From the NCBI GenBank assembly GCA_947166125.1, contig CAMVCW010000003.1, forward strand, positions 1-64,000: a DNA stretch of 64,000 nt, read 5' to 3'. Positions 49,553 through 58,976 of the stretch are shown here, piece by piece. Below the pieces are notes generated by a model. The model was not told the DNA's origin. It was given only the letters and a program-made list of their open reading frames with translations, and ran no database searches. The DNA is from an uncultured Candidatus Saccharibacteria bacterium. GTDB lineage: Bacteria; Patescibacteriota; Saccharimonadia; Saccharimonadales; Saccharimonadaceae. The position numbers were made by a program, and so were the translations under genes. The first letter of the stretch is position 1. Every line of letters begins with the position of its first letter.

Positions 49553-50047
49553 TTATCCTCCCGCTGCATAATCACTATTTTCTACCACTAACCGTATTTT
49601 TTCATTGTATTCTTCGCTAGCCTCTTCATCGCCCAGTAGGCTATAATATTCCCTTAGCGCCGCAAAATACAAAATATCATACCCGTCATCCAATAGCTCA
49701 CTATCTATCATTTCGAATTGTCCTACAAAAGATTCCAATTCGTTGTTATTTAACAAATATCTACCGTATTCTACCCTTGTCTCCGCCTTGCCAACATCCG
49801 TACCCGCCTCAGCTATCGTTTGCTCATACAGCTTTTTAGCCTCGTCTACAGACATTTCTGCCGCACGTTCATTTATTTCTTCCAAAGCTGCAGTATGCAT
49901 GGGCGGAAATCCACCTGTATTTTCATCATTCATTTTCAAAAAACGCATTGTCAAAATCGTAGCAACGATTACTGCAGCCAAAATCAATGAGGCAACCAAA
50001 ATAGCAATCCAAGTCTTTTCCTTTCCCCACACCTTTCCCTCTGTCAT
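49553..50047 (-). CDS. membrane-anchored TPR-like protein
   Basis: 164 residues. One N-terminal membrane helix (about 12-34), then helix pairs resembling TPR repeats (MSVDEAKKLYEQTIAEAGTDVGKAETRVEYGRYLLNNNEL; DILYFAALREYYSLLGDEEASEEYNEKIRLV). Transcribed with the large surface protein, for which it may be a scaffold (inference). Confidence 0.7.
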   Translation of the reverse strand: MTEGKVWGKEKTWIAILVASLILAAVIVATILTMRFLKMNDENTGGFPPMHTAALEEINERAAEMSVDEAKKLYEQTIAEAGTDVGKAETRVEYGRYLLNNNELESFVGQFEMIDSELLDDGYDILYFAALREYYSLLGDEEASEEYNEKIRLVVENSDYAAGG

Positions 50048-50088
50048 GATATCATTTTACCACAACCACAATAGAAATCGCAACAAAA

Positions 50089-50119
50089 AGTGTTGTAGAT
50101 TTTAAAAATCCACAACACT
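50089..50119 (-). terminator. terminator of the clp unit
   Basis: AGTGTTGT / ACAACACT arms with an inner GATTT / AAATC stem, followed on the minus strand by TTTTT. Confidence 0.8.
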
Positions 50120-50134
50120 ATAATTACATAATAA

Positions 50135-50716
50135 CTATTTAATTATTTCGTCAATTATTCCGTATTCCTTCGCCTCTTCCGCGCTCATCCAATTATCACG
50201 ATCCATGTCCTTTTCCACTTGTTTCACATCTTTACCCGTATTTTTCGCGAAAATTTCTGCCAAACGCTTCTTGAGGAACACACCCTCGCGCAACATTATT
50301 TCCTGATCAGTAATTTTACCTTCCGTACCAGAAGATGGCTGATGTATCATCACTCGCGCATTCGGCAAGCAATATCTTTTACCTTTTGCTCCACACGACA
50401 ACAACATCGCTCCCATTGAAGCCTGCAGTCCAATCCCAATCGTTTCTACATCTGGTTCAATATAGTTCATCGTGTCAATTATCGCAAGGCCATCATATAC
50501 CGATCCACCAGGTGAGTTAATATATAGTTTAATGGGTTTTTTAGGATCTTCGTGCGCCAAATATAGTAACTGCGCCACTACTAAATTCGCCGTATGCGCA
50601 TTTACGTCTTCACCCAAGAAAATTATCCGGTCATTCAAAAGCCGCGAGTAAATATCGTACGCTCGCTCGCCCTTATTGGTCTCTTCCACCACCGTAGGCA
50701 CTAAATAATTTTTCAT
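50135..50716 (-). CDS. clpP: ATP-dependent Clp protease proteolytic subunit
   Basis: 193 residues. Forms a 14-mer chamber fed by ClpC. Seen: [16 protein letters not shown], nucleophile Ser100 in [11 protein letters not shown], His125 in [11 protein letters not shown], and [19 protein letters not shown] with the Asp region. Starts 4 nt after the clpC stop, so both are under the CIRCE promoter. Confidence 0.97.
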   Translation of the reverse strand: MKNYLVPTVVEETNKGERAYDIYSRLLNDRIIFLGEDVNAHTANLVVAQLLYLAHEDPKKPIKLYINSPGGSVYDGLAIIDTMNYIEPDVETIGIGLQASMGAMLLSCGAKGKRYCLPNARVMIHQPSSGTEGKITDQEIMLREGVFLKKRLAEIFAKNTGKDVKQVEKDMDRDNWMSAEEAKEYGIIDEIIK

Positions 50717-50720
50717 TATT

Positions 50721-53189
50721 TTACTCCTTAACTAATTTTAATTTCTTATTTACTAATTTCAAAGTCGGGATATCGCCTTTTTGCAGGTTTCCGGCAATAA
50801 TTTCTTCAGAAAGTAGCGACTCCACTTCGTCTTCAATTTTTCTGCGCAATGGTCTCGCGCCATTTTTTGGATCATAACCTTCATTAATCAAATAATCTTT
50901 CGCTTTTTCGTCTATCTTTATACCGATTCCCTTAGTAGCCAGCCTTCGCCTGAGATCAGAAATCAAATTATCAAATATTTTTTCTACATTTTTCCGTGTC
51001 AGCGCATGGAATACCGATATATTATCCAGCCTATTAATTAATTCTGGCCGCATCACTTTCTTTAACGCTTTCATCGCATAAGATTTATTTTCTTCATACT
51101 CTTCCACCAAAGCTTTTTTATCTTTCGCCGTTTTCGCCGTAAAACCAAGTTCGCTCTCTCTATACATATCTGCCGAACCCAAGTTGGAAGTCAAAATCAC
51201 TATCGTATTATTAAACTTAATTTTATTACCCTGCCCATCCGTTAATACTCCATCTTCTAAAATTTGCAAAAGCAAATTGAATACATCCGGATGCGCCTTC
51301 TCGATCTCGTCAAACAATATCACAGAATATGGCTTACGCCGTACCGCTTCCGTCAACTTTCCGCCATCGTCATAGCCAATATATCCCGCCGGAGCACCTA
51401 CCAGCCGCGACACATTATGTTTTTCACCAAATTCGCTCATATCTATTTTCACCAACGCGTTTTCCCCACCAAACACTTCACGCGCTATTACTCGTGCTAG
51501 TTCCGTTTTACCTACGCCAGTCGGCCCCATAAATAAGAACGAACCAATCGGGCGCCTAGAATCCGCAATCCCGCTCCGGCCACGTCGTATCGCCTTAGCT
51601 ACCGCACTCACAGCTTCATCTTGTCCAATAATCGATTTCTTCAGCTCATCTTCTAGGTTTATCAACATTTTCATTTCACTACCATGTACTTTACTCACCG
51701 GTATTCCAGTTTTCAGTGATACCGCCGTTGCTAAATTCTCTTCCGTAAGTGTCGGATTTTCTGTTTCTTTTACGCCGGCTTTTTCTAGCTTCTCAATTTC
51801 TTGCTCCAGCTTTGCGAGTTCCGTCTTCAAATTTGCAGCTTTTTCATAGTCCTCTTTCTCCGCTGCATCAGAAATCTTATTCTCTAGCGTCGCTTTTTCA
51901 ATTTTCATCTTCTTATATTTGCCGCCACCTTTTTTGTCTGCCGCCACCTTACAAATCGCCGAAGCTTCATCTATAATGTCTATTACCTTATCCGGCATAA
52001 ATCTATCGTTAATATACCGTTGCCCCATCGTAATCGCCGTTTCCAAAATTTCATCCGGTATTACTACGCCGTGATGTTTTTCGTAGTGTTTTTTAATACC
52101 TTTCAAAATTCTAAGCGTCACCGCCGCCGATGGCTCCTCTACTATTACAGTTTGAAACCGCCTAGAAAGTGCCTTATCTTTTTCGATAGATTTCCTATAT
52201 TCATCCAAAGTTGTTGCACCAATCAAATTAATAGAATTTCTAGCTAGTGCCGGTTTTAAGATATTCGCCGCATCCATACTCCCTTCACTAGATCCCGCAC
52301 CGCTAAGCAAGTGAATTTCATCAATAAACAGTAACACCGAGTCATCACCCGTAGCTTCATCTATAATTCCTTTAATTCTTTCTTCAAATTCCCCACGGAA
52401 TTTTGTCCCCGCCACTACAGAAGATAGGTCTACTTGATAAATATGTTTGCCGATCAAATTTCCGGGCACTTCATTCTTGGCAATTCTAGTCGCTAAGCCT
52501 TCCACGATTGCCGTTTTACCTACACCCGCCTCACCAATTAGTACCGGGTTAGATTTTGTCCGCCGCGACAGCACTGTTACTACTCGTTCTATTTCGTTTT
52601 CGCGCCCTATCACGGTATCCAGTTTTCCGGCTTTCGCTTCTTCTGTCAAATCTTTCCCATATCTTGTCAAAAATTTCAGAGGCGACTTTTTTAAATATTT
52701 CGCTTTTTCAGCTTTAATTTTCTCATCCTTGGTTTGCTCTTCCACCAAGTCCTCAATTTCATCTAGTAGTTTTTCTGTATCCACCTTTAGTCCGGTTAAT
52801 ATCAGCGAAGCTCGCGAATTTGGCTGAGAAAGCAAAGCATACAATATATGTTCGGTACCTATCACGGTTAACCCTTGCTCACGTGTATAGTTTTGCGCCA
52901 TCCGAAGCGTCAAAATCACCGCCTCAGATAACGACATCATCGCCATATCACTTCCCGGCACCTCTACCGCAGTCTTATTCAGCGCTTTTTCCACTTCTTC
53001 CAGTGTAGCACCTTGATCACGAATCATTTTTGCCCCAGTAGACATATCTATACTCATAATACCAAGCAGTAAATGCTCCGTCCCCATATAGCCATTATTG
53101 TATCTTTTGCTGTAAAAATCCGCCTTTTGCAGCGCAAACCGCGCATTTTCACTCAACCGATTCATTATTTCACTAAATTCTTCTTGCAT
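50721..53189 (-). CDS. clpC: AAA+ protease chaperone ClpC
   Basis: 822 residues from ATG at 53189. Seen: two N-terminal Clp repeats ([28 protein letters not shown]), first AAA+ Walker [16 protein letters not shown], a UVR-type coiled coil ([26 protein letters not shown]), second AAA+ Walker [22 protein letters not shown], and the C-terminal domain [18 protein letters not shown]. Unfolds damaged proteins and feeds ClpP. The mcsA/mcsB/ctsR genes that control clpC in Firmicutes are absent here. Confidence 0.96.
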   Translation of the reverse strand: MQEEFSEIMNRLSENARFALQKADFYSKRYNNGYMGTEHLLLGIMSIDMSTGAKMIRDQGATLEEVEKALNKTAVEVPGSDMAMMSLSEAVILTLRMAQNYTREQGLTVIGTEHILYALLSQPNSRASLILTGLKVDTEKLLDEIEDLVEEQTKDEKIKAEKAKYLKKSPLKFLTRYGKDLTEEAKAGKLDTVIGRENEIERVVTVLSRRTKSNPVLIGEAGVGKTAIVEGLATRIAKNEVPGNLIGKHIYQVDLSSVVAGTKFRGEFEERIKGIIDEATGDDSVLLFIDEIHLLSGAGSSEGSMDAANILKPALARNSINLIGATTLDEYRKSIEKDKALSRRFQTVIVEEPSAAVTLRILKGIKKHYEKHHGVVIPDEILETAITMGQRYINDRFMPDKVIDIIDEASAICKVAADKKGGGKYKKMKIEKATLENKISDAAEKEDYEKAANLKTELAKLEQEIEKLEKAGVKETENPTLTEENLATAVSLKTGIPVSKVHGSEMKMLINLEDELKKSIIGQDEAVSAVAKAIRRGRSGIADSRRPIGSFLFMGPTGVGKTELARVIAREVFGGENALVKIDMSEFGEKHNVSRLVGAPAGYIGYDDGGKLTEAVRRKPYSVILFDEIEKAHPDVFNLLLQILEDGVLTDGQGNKIKFNNTIVILTSNLGSADMYRESELGFTAKTAKDKKALVEEYEENKSYAMKALKKVMRPELINRLDNISVFHALTRKNVEKIFDNLISDLRRRLATKGIGIKIDEKAKDYLINEGYDPKNGARPLRRKIEDEVESLLSEEIIAGNLQKGDIPTLKLVNKKLKLVKE

Positions 53190-53198
53190 AATACCTCT

Positions 53199-53236
53199 AT
53201 TGTAGCAAATTAGCACTCACAATGCAAGAGTGCTAA
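53199..53236 (-). promoter_or_regulatory. clpC promoter overlapped by a perfect CIRCE operator
   Basis: TTAGCACTC-N9-GAGTGCTAA at 53210-53236 is the exact CIRCE consensus bound by the heat-shock repressor HrcA. On the minus strand TTGCAT (53222-53227), 17 nt and TGC-TACAAT (53199-53204) form the promoter, so HrcA would block RNA polymerase. The ATG lies 9 nt after the -10 box. Confidence 0.93.
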
Positions 53237-53260
53237 TTTACTAATTTTTTTATTTCATTT

Positions 53261-53914
53261 CTAGTTTTTATCAAAGCTAGAAGTTAGAACATTGTTTGCT
53301 ATATCGTAAAGTATCCATCCATCATTATCGCTTACCATAACGGAACACCTCAAGCTATTACTTTCAGTAAGATACTCACAGGAAACAATTTCAGTTACAC
53401 CAATAGTACTATCGCTTACGAGAATATTATCATTATTGTCCTTGATATACAAAACACCATCAGTGACTTCAGTCGTAAGCGAAACATCTCCATTGCCAGT
53501 TTCGATTACATTACTCTCAGATGAATTTTTATTCATCGTATCAATTTGTTCGTTCAAAAGCGTAATTTGTTCCGATAGTTCACTATTTTGCTTCTTCAGT
53601 GTGCTAATCTGTGAATTTAACTGCTCTTTCTGCGTATTACCATCCATCATCGCCCATACACCAAATCCTACACCACCAATAGCAACAATCAAAAGCAGCA
53701 CCACAGCCAATATCCAGCCAGTCTTCTTACCACCTTTGCCATCCACTACGGACGGTCCATTGTCAAACGTAGGTTCGCCTGCTGCTGATGTTGTTGGCAC
53801 CGTCGGCGTCACCGGCCTCACAGGCCTTGTCGGATTTACTGGGTTAACCGGATTCACAGGCTTCGCCGGACCAACCGGTTGCCCCGCTCCAGGCATACTT
53901 CCATTTGGTTGCAT
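53261..53914 (-). CDS. membrane protein with Pro-rich tail and coiled coil
   Basis: 217 residues. N-terminal Pro/Val/Asn-rich repeats (KPVNPVNPVNPTRPVRPVTP, about 18-40), one membrane helix (about 69-90, GWILAVVLLLIVAIGGVGFGVWAM), a coiled coil (about 95-127, KEQLNSQISTLKKQNSELSEQI), and a small beta-rich end. No family recognised. Monocistronic, with TGT-TATAAT and GAAAGGA upstream. Confidence 0.7.
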   Translation of the reverse strand: MQPNGSMPGAGQPVGPAKPVNPVNPVNPTRPVRPVTPTVPTTSAAGEPTFDNGPSVVDGKGGKKTGWILAVVLLLIVAIGGVGFGVWAMMDGNTQKEQLNSQISTLKKQNSELSEQITLLNEQIDTMNKNSSESNVIETGNGDVSLTTEVTDGVLYIKDNNDNILVSDSTIGVTEIVSCEYLTESNSLRCSVMVSDNDGWILYDIANNVLTSSFDKN

Positions 53915-53989
53915 TTATTTTCCTTTCAAATTACTTATGTTTAAATTATAACACAAAAATTTTACCCTATTACAAGATATTATGCTAAA

Positions 53990-54181
53990 ATCTACCTAAG
54001 TGGGGTTGCAAATTTAAAAGTAAATGCGGGAGAAAGAAGGCGTTATGGTTTTTGAGCTAGAACTAATCTTCGGATTAATCAAGACAAAAATCATCCTCTT
54101 CCGAAGAAGAGGGTAAACATAACTTAAATCAATTCTACCGCACACTCAGTCAAATGTCAACCACACTTTTAAAGGAGGTAT
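53990..54181 (+). ncRNA. conserved leader element E2, encodes a micropeptide
   Basis: Second copy of the element at 12060-12259, here in front of the AMP-forming ligase. Shared: extended -10 TATGCTAAAAT, GGGGTTG, a purine-rich ribosome-binding stretch, ATGGTTTTTGA, a 3' hairpin (here CCTCTTC / GAAGAGG), and ATTCTACCGCACACTcagTCAAatGTCAACC. The outer pairing is weaker (GGTTG / CAACC). Confidence 0.65.
54045..54116 (+). CDS. micropeptide in leader E2 (23 aa)
   Basis: ATG at 54045, TAA at 54114-54116. It begins MVFELEL, has KTKII in the middle and ends FRRRG, matching the peptide at 12123 at about half of its positions. Codons differ at many silent sites (for example GAA/GAG at residue 4), hinting at selection on the peptide. 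Function unknown. Confidence 0.55.
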   Translation: MVFELELIFGLIKTKIILFRRRG

Positions 54182-55912
54182 ATGTTAAAAATCAAGCATC
54201 AGAAGCGCGACCCATTAGTCCCGCCCATCAGCGTATCAGCATTATTTAATTTGTCCAGTTTTGGCCACAACGACGACATCGTAGCCAATCAAAAAGAGCT
54301 AGACTTCACCCGCCGCGAGCTAAAACAAGACATCAAAACTCTCGCCAAAGCCTTCCTAGAACTCGACCTTAAAAAGGGCGACATCATCACTGTTGCTACT
54401 GGCCGCAGTATGTACGAAAACATCCTGATTTTCTTCACTGCCAACCGCCTCGGTATTATTGTGGCTTTCTTAGACGAAAAAACTACTCGCGACACCCTAC
54501 TTCACTACCTAGACGAATTCAATTCTCCACTTCTCATCACTTACAAAGCCACCGATAAACGTATCAAAGATTTAAAACATGACGCCAAATCGGTTAAACA
54601 CATTATCAATCTAGACGGCCGCACCGTAGATGAGGCCGGCCCAGACGACGAACAATCAGAAGATATTGAATTCCATGCTCTAGATGGATTTTTATTAAAC
54701 GGTCATCAACCTATCACTAAAATTGCCGAAAAACACCACGGCCATATTCCGCGCCACACTTTTTCGGCCAATCGCGAGGCGCTTATTTCCTTCACTTCTG
54801 GCTCCACTTCCGGGCCTAAACCAATGGTCTTTACCAATAAAGCCCTCATCGCCTCCGCCATTTATTCCAAAGTTGCCTCAGACGTCAAAATGTGGGACAA
54901 AGAACTCCACTCCTGGATGAGCTACGTCCATCTTGATTGCCCTTATGGTTTAGTAGTCTCCGTACTCGCACCTATCTGTGGTGGCGGCGAAGTCGTTTTA
55001 ACTCCCGATATCGACGACACCAATCTAGATTACTACATCGGCAAAAATCCCAACACCATCTTCGGCATTCCGCCACTTCTCGAAGCTATGCCTAATCTCA
55101 AAGAAGATACGGATATTTCTGATCTCAAAATGTTTGCCTCTGGCGGTGAACGCCTAGAAAAATCCGCTTCTCTCGCGGCCCTAGATTTCTTCAAATCTCG
55201 CGGCCTTAAAAATATCAAAATCAGTAACGGCTACGGCGTAGGCGAAGCCCTCGGTCTTATTTCTACCGCTGTCGGCAACCGCACTTACAATCCAGATTCC
55301 GTCGGCCAAATCCCAGCCGGCGTTCACACCATGGTACTAGATCCAGACACCGGCGAAGAGCTAAACTTTGGCAAAACCGGCATCCTCTATGTCACTGGCA
55401 AACACATCCTCAGCCGTTATTATAATCGCCCCGAACTCACCGACGACAAAATCATCACAATCCACGGCCGAAGATTCGTCAAAACCGGCGATCTCGCCTA
55501 CGTTACCGAAACCGGCTTTATTACTTTGGTCGGACGCGCCACTTTCTTTATCAATAATCTCCCTGCCAAAGTTTACTACGAAGTTGTCCGTGCCGCCGTT
55601 TCTAAATCCGAGCTAGTCAAAAAATGCTACGTCGTAAAAGGCCCAGATCCCAAATTGAAACTTGCCGCCTACGCTTTTGTCGTCACCAACGATGGCGTTG
55701 GCCACAATAACGATATTCGTCAACAAATCATAGCCAAAGCCTCCGAGCCTTTTAATCTCGGCCGTCGCCGCATTACACTTAAAGATTATGAGCTGCCCAA
55801 GAAAGTTATTTTCTTAGACGATCTCCCGCTCACCAAAGCCAACAAAACCGATTTCAGAAAACTCGAACGCATGGCTAAGGAATTAGGTAGCGTAGAAAAT
55901 ACTAATAAATAG
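54182..55912 (+). CDS. AMP-forming acyl ligase (ANL superfamily)
   Basis: 576 residues with AAAGGAGG before the ATG. Seen: P-loop ISFTSGSTSGPKPMVFTNKAL, SNGYGVGEALGL (A5-like), RFVKTGDLAYVTETGFITLVGRA with the hinge region, and a C-terminal LPLTKANKTDFRKLERMAKEL with the catalytic Lys. It activates a carboxylic acid as AMP ester, then loads CoA or a carrier. No CoA-ligase or carrier-protein neighbour reveals the substrate. The last codons lie inside a palindrome arm and give the ending NTNK, the same as GalU on the other side. Confidence 0.85.
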   Translation: MLKIKHQKRDPLVPPISVSALFNLSSFGHNDDIVANQKELDFTRRELKQDIKTLAKAFLELDLKKGDIITVATGRSMYENILIFFTANRLGIIVAFLDEKTTRDTLLHYLDEFNSPLLITYKATDKRIKDLKHDAKSVKHIINLDGRTVDEAGPDDEQSEDIEFHALDGFLLNGHQPITKIAEKHHGHIPRHTFSANREALISFTSGSTSGPKPMVFTNKALIASAIYSKVASDVKMWDKELHSWMSYVHLDCPYGLVVSVLAPICGGGEVVLTPDIDDTNLDYYIGKNPNTIFGIPPLLEAMPNLKEDTDISDLKMFASGGERLEKSASLAALDFFKSRGLKNIKISNGYGVGEALGLISTAVGNRTYNPDSVGQIPAGVHTMVLDPDTGEELNFGKTGILYVTGKHILSRYYNRPELTDDKIITIHGRRFVKTGDLAYVTETGFITLVGRATFFINNLPAKVYYEVVRAAVSKSELVKKCYVVKGPDPKLKLAAYAFVVTNDGVGHNNDIRQQIIAKASEPFNLGRRRITLKDYELPKKVIFLDDLPLTKANKTDFRKLERMAKELGSVENTNK

Positions 55913-56081
55913 GTTTTGTCAGCATAAATGAGATTTAGACCAGATTTTTGAACGTTATTTTCACAACTTAACAATGAAAAAATCTCCCCCAGCGTAGCGA
56001 CTAAGGAGATTTTTTCTTGACTTATGTTGTAAAAATAAAAAGTTCAAAAGTCCAAGCTGACAAAACCTATTTATTAGTATT
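55898..56081. repeat. long-armed palindrome between convergent genes, copy 2
   Basis: Perfect 26-bp arms (55898-55923 and 56056-56081). They include the last four sense codons and the stop of the ligase gene on one side and of galU on the other. The inner part matches copy 1: AGCATAAATGAGATTTAGACC, GTCCAAGCT, GTTGTAAAAAT, and an apical AAAAAATCTCC / GGAGATTTTTT terminator for both strands. Confidence 0.8.
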
Positions 56082-56903
56082 CCCGCACACAACGTTATTC
56101 GCGTGCAGCCACCCTTCCACCGAGCCACCATCTAAATATTCACCATTCGTAGGTGCCACACGCATTACGCCACCATCTTTAATATAGGCGTCTATCGGGT
56201 CAGTTACCAAATATTCCTGATCTAGCGGTCCAAAATCATTTTCGTGCACATATTTCACAATTCGCTGCAATAAATCCGGCGTCATTATATACTTAGACAC
56301 ATTTATCAAATTACTTGGCGCTTCCTCCGGCTTCGGTTTTTCTACTACATGAGTCAATTTTCCATCTTCTGTCGCAAGCACTCCGTACTTTCCTACCTTT
56401 TCCAATGGTATCTCCACGCCCAGTATCGCGCTTTCATTCTCACCGGCTGCCTTTATCAAAGCTTCTGCCGCATTTTCACCACCCGGATTCCAAATAAAAT
56501 CATCACCCATAAATACCAGTACCGGCTCATCTATATTATATTCTTCCACGACCATCGCTATCGGCACCGCTGTTCCATACTTCGCCGCCGGATCCTGCAC
56601 AGTATAATGAATTGTCACATCATCTGGCAAAGTCTTAGCTAGTTTCAATCTATCTTCCTTACCACGATCAATCAAATATTGATTAAGCGCCAAATTATCC
56701 TTATAAAACTCCTGCACCTGACATGGCTCCACATTGGATATCACCATATAGATATCTTTTACGCCCGCTTTGATTAAATCTTGTACCGAATAATCCACCA
56801 ACGGCCGATTCCCCACCGGCAACATAGATTTTTCAATAATTTTGGTAATCGGTAAACGCCGCGTACCCCACCCCGCAACTGGAATAATAGCTTTCGTAAT
56901 CAT
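56067..56903 (-). CDS. galU: UTP--glucose-1-phosphate uridylyltransferase
   Basis: 278 residues from ATG at 56903 (MITKAIIPVAGWGTRRLPITKI). Makes UDP-glucose for glycans and glycolipids. Seen: KSMLPVGNRPLVDYSVQDLIKAGV, FMGDDFIWNPGG, VEKPKPEEAPSNL and DGGSVEGWLHAN. TGC-TATAAT ends 9 nt before the ATG, so the in-frame extension upstream is rejected. The C-terminus NTNK comes from a palindrome arm. Confidence 0.94.
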   Translation of the reverse strand: MITKAIIPVAGWGTRRLPITKIIEKSMLPVGNRPLVDYSVQDLIKAGVKDIYMVISNVEPCQVQEFYKDNLALNQYLIDRGKEDRLKLAKTLPDDVTIHYTVQDPAAKYGTAVPIAMVVEEYNIDEPVLVFMGDDFIWNPGGENAAEALIKAAGENESAILGVEIPLEKVGKYGVLATEDGKLTHVVEKPKPEEAPSNLINVSKYIMTPDLLQRIVKYVHENDFGPLDQEYLVTDPIDAYIKDGGVMRVAPTNGEYLDGGSVEGWLHANNVVCGNTNK

Positions 56904-56963
56904 AATGCCCCAATTATAGCAAAACTCTACATTATTTTCCATCAAAAATTATTTCGGCTATGG

Positions 56964-57173
56964 TATAATAAAAGAGCAAAACTACAATTCGTGATCGAAG
57001 GTTTTTTAACCATTTGGTCCACAATAAATACGGCACCGTAAGGAACCGATTGTGGACACCTTTGGTCAAACAATTGTAGTTTTGCACCCCTTGCGGTGCC
57101 ATTTTTGTATACGCCTTTTCAAAACAAATATGGCACCGCAACCGAACAACTCTAAGCGAGGTAAAACAACATA
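56964..57173 (+). ncRNA. FISUMP leader RNA, copy L2
   Basis: TGG-TATAAT (56964-56969) starts a ~200-nt leader. P1: 56976-56989 with 57072-57085 (14 bp perfect, sequence unlike L1). P2: GATCGAAGG with CCTTTGGTC. P3: GTCCACAAT with ATTGTGGAC. The P3 loop has GGCACCGTAAGG (57032-57043); CCTTGCGGTGCC (57089-57100) can pair with it, or with ATGGCACCGCA (57130-57140). GTATACGCCTTTTCA and ACTCTAAGcGAGGTAAAA are shared with L1. Confidence 0.75.
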
Positions 57174-58727
57174 ATGCGGCGTAAGAAAAACATAATATTA
57201 AATTCAAGAAACATAACACCCCATTTTACAGGGAAAGAAAAAATCATAACATTGGTTTTTACAATCATAATGTTAACTTTTGCAAACATAATAAATATTT
57301 CCGCCTTAAGTTATCGAAGTAATGTAGGGGTAAGTTTCACCTTTAACCCCACACTTTCCATTAATATTTCACCTTCAAATCTAACAATAGATAATCTCAC
57401 TCCGGGCACCACTAGCGATAGTAATGTAATTAATATTTCCGTAGCTACTAACGCAGCATACGGCTATACCTTATCCGCCATAATGGACGGTAATAATAGC
57501 AATCTAACTCATAATAATGGAGCCAACGTATTTAGCAGTATAACCACAGATGCCGGTTTATCTAGTTTAACTACAGATAATACTTGGGGATATAGCTATA
57601 AACTCTCAAATGATACTAATTGGAATAATTATTCTGGCCTATCTACTGAAACCAGTAAAACCTTAGTTGATTCAAACGATCAAACTGTTATACCAATAGA
57701 CTTTAAAATAGCGGCTAAAGCCAGTAATACTCAAGCTAGCGGAACTTATACTGGAACTATCAACTTTACTACAGTGACAAAACCTAAGCCTATTAGCTTA
57801 GCTGATGCTTACGCTTCAGCGGGTAAAACTATGCACAATGGATATTATGTAATGCAAGATATGACTTCTGCTATTTGTAATAGTGTAGAAGATATTGGTG
57901 CTCAATTACAAGTTATAGACATTCGTGATGATAAAGTCTACTGGATATCTAAGTTGGCGGATAATCATTGTTGGATGACGCAGAACTTAGACTTAGATTT
58001 ATCACCAGGAAAACCCCTAACATCTTACGACTCAGACTTATCTACAGATGCTAACGTATATACAAACACCAGTGAAGAAGGTCCGTATGCTTTAAAAAAA
58101 GATAACGAAGAATATGGATATATATACAACAATGGTGCTAGCACTTGGATACCAGAAAGGTCAACAATAGCCTATAACAATTTGAACTCGACTACCTGGC
58201 AAAACAGCTTAGACCACCCATATTCATATGACTATTTAGACGCCAACGGGAATCCAGTTTATCCAGATACTGACGCTACAAAAGAAATCGCCGGCAACCA
58301 TGGGTTCTCTGGTAATTACTATAATTGGAGTGCAACTATAGCCAGTAATAATTCTAGCGTATTAACAACTGGCACAGCTGGTGATACTACAAAAAATCCA
58401 AAGAATTCAATCTGTCCAAAAAATTGGCGACTACCCATTATAACCTATAGCAACTCAACAAACGAATTTGCAATTTTAAACAACTTATATAATAACGGGC
58501 TTGCTAATACTTCTACAGGATTAGTCACGTCCCCACTATGGCTCATAAAGGCTGGGTCTACCAGTTCGGGTAGCGTAAGCTCGAATTGGGGATTCTACAG
58601 GTCTAGCACCGTATACGGCGAATTTCAGACCTTAATTATGAGATTTGGCACCAACAACGTATATACTAGCGAAATACCTTACGGTACAAAAGAATCAGGT
58701 TTCTCTATCCGTTGCCTCGCCCGGTAG
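57174..58727 (+). CDS. FISUMP-domain surface protein
   Basis: 517 residues. An N-terminal basic stretch then a membrane/signal helix (about 25-48, IITLVFTIIMLTFANIINISA). Residues ~52-215 are the beta domain also found in 34472-35932 (VGVSFTFNPTLSINISPS ... ASGTYTGTINFTTVTK). FISUMP domain: YYVMQDMTSAICNS, VIDIRDDKVYWISKLADNHCWMTQNLDLDLS, SGNYYNWSATIAS, ICPKNWRLP, the end FSIRCLAR. Its C-terminal block is the most divergent: YRSSTV replaces YWSSTV. Driven by leader L2. Confidence 0.88.
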   Translation: MRRKKNIILNSRNITPHFTGKEKIITLVFTIIMLTFANIINISALSYRSNVGVSFTFNPTLSINISPSNLTIDNLTPGTTSDSNVINISVATNAAYGYTLSAIMDGNNSNLTHNNGANVFSSITTDAGLSSLTTDNTWGYSYKLSNDTNWNNYSGLSTETSKTLVDSNDQTVIPIDFKIAAKASNTQASGTYTGTINFTTVTKPKPISLADAYASAGKTMHNGYYVMQDMTSAICNSVEDIGAQLQVIDIRDDKVYWISKLADNHCWMTQNLDLDLSPGKPLTSYDSDLSTDANVYTNTSEEGPYALKKDNEEYGYIYNNGASTWIPERSTIAYNNLNSTTWQNSLDHPYSYDYLDANGNPVYPDTDATKEIAGNHGFSGNYYNWSATIASNNSSVLTTGTAGDTTKNPKNSICPKNWRLPIITYSNSTNEFAILNNLYNNGLANTSTGLVTSPLWLIKAGSTSSGSVSSNWGFYRSSTVYGEFQTLIMRFGTNNVYTSEIPYGTKESGFSIRCLAR

Positions 58728-58740
58728 TACCGACGGGTAG

Positions 58741-58903
58741 CCGAAATCTGTTTTTTCAGCAGCATAAAATGATTTGGGTTTTTAACACGTATATTCCTGA
58801 CGCAACCAAGAAAGTTGCCCGCTAAGGCAAGCTTTCCTGGATTGCCAGTGTATGACATGCTTAAAAATCCAAGTCCCGCTGCAGAAAAAATAGATTCGGA
58901 CAG
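58741..58903. repeat. long-armed palindrome between convergent genes, divergent copy 3
   Basis: Imperfect ~22-bp arms (58741-58763 and 58882-58903), an inner stem GATTTGGGTTTTTAA / TTAAAAATCCAAGTC, and an apical AAGAAAGTTGCC / GGCAAGCTTTCCT hairpin. AGCATAAAATGA and AAGTCCCGCT recall the cores of copies 1 and 2. The remaining gap to gpmI (58904-58976) holds an AGACC...GGTCT inverted repeat and nothing else I can name. Confidence 0.55.
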
Positions 58904-58976
58904 ACCCCGCCTGTTTCATAGGCACAAACAAAAATTTGGTTTTGAAATTATTAGGTCTGCATGAAGTTATTAGAAA

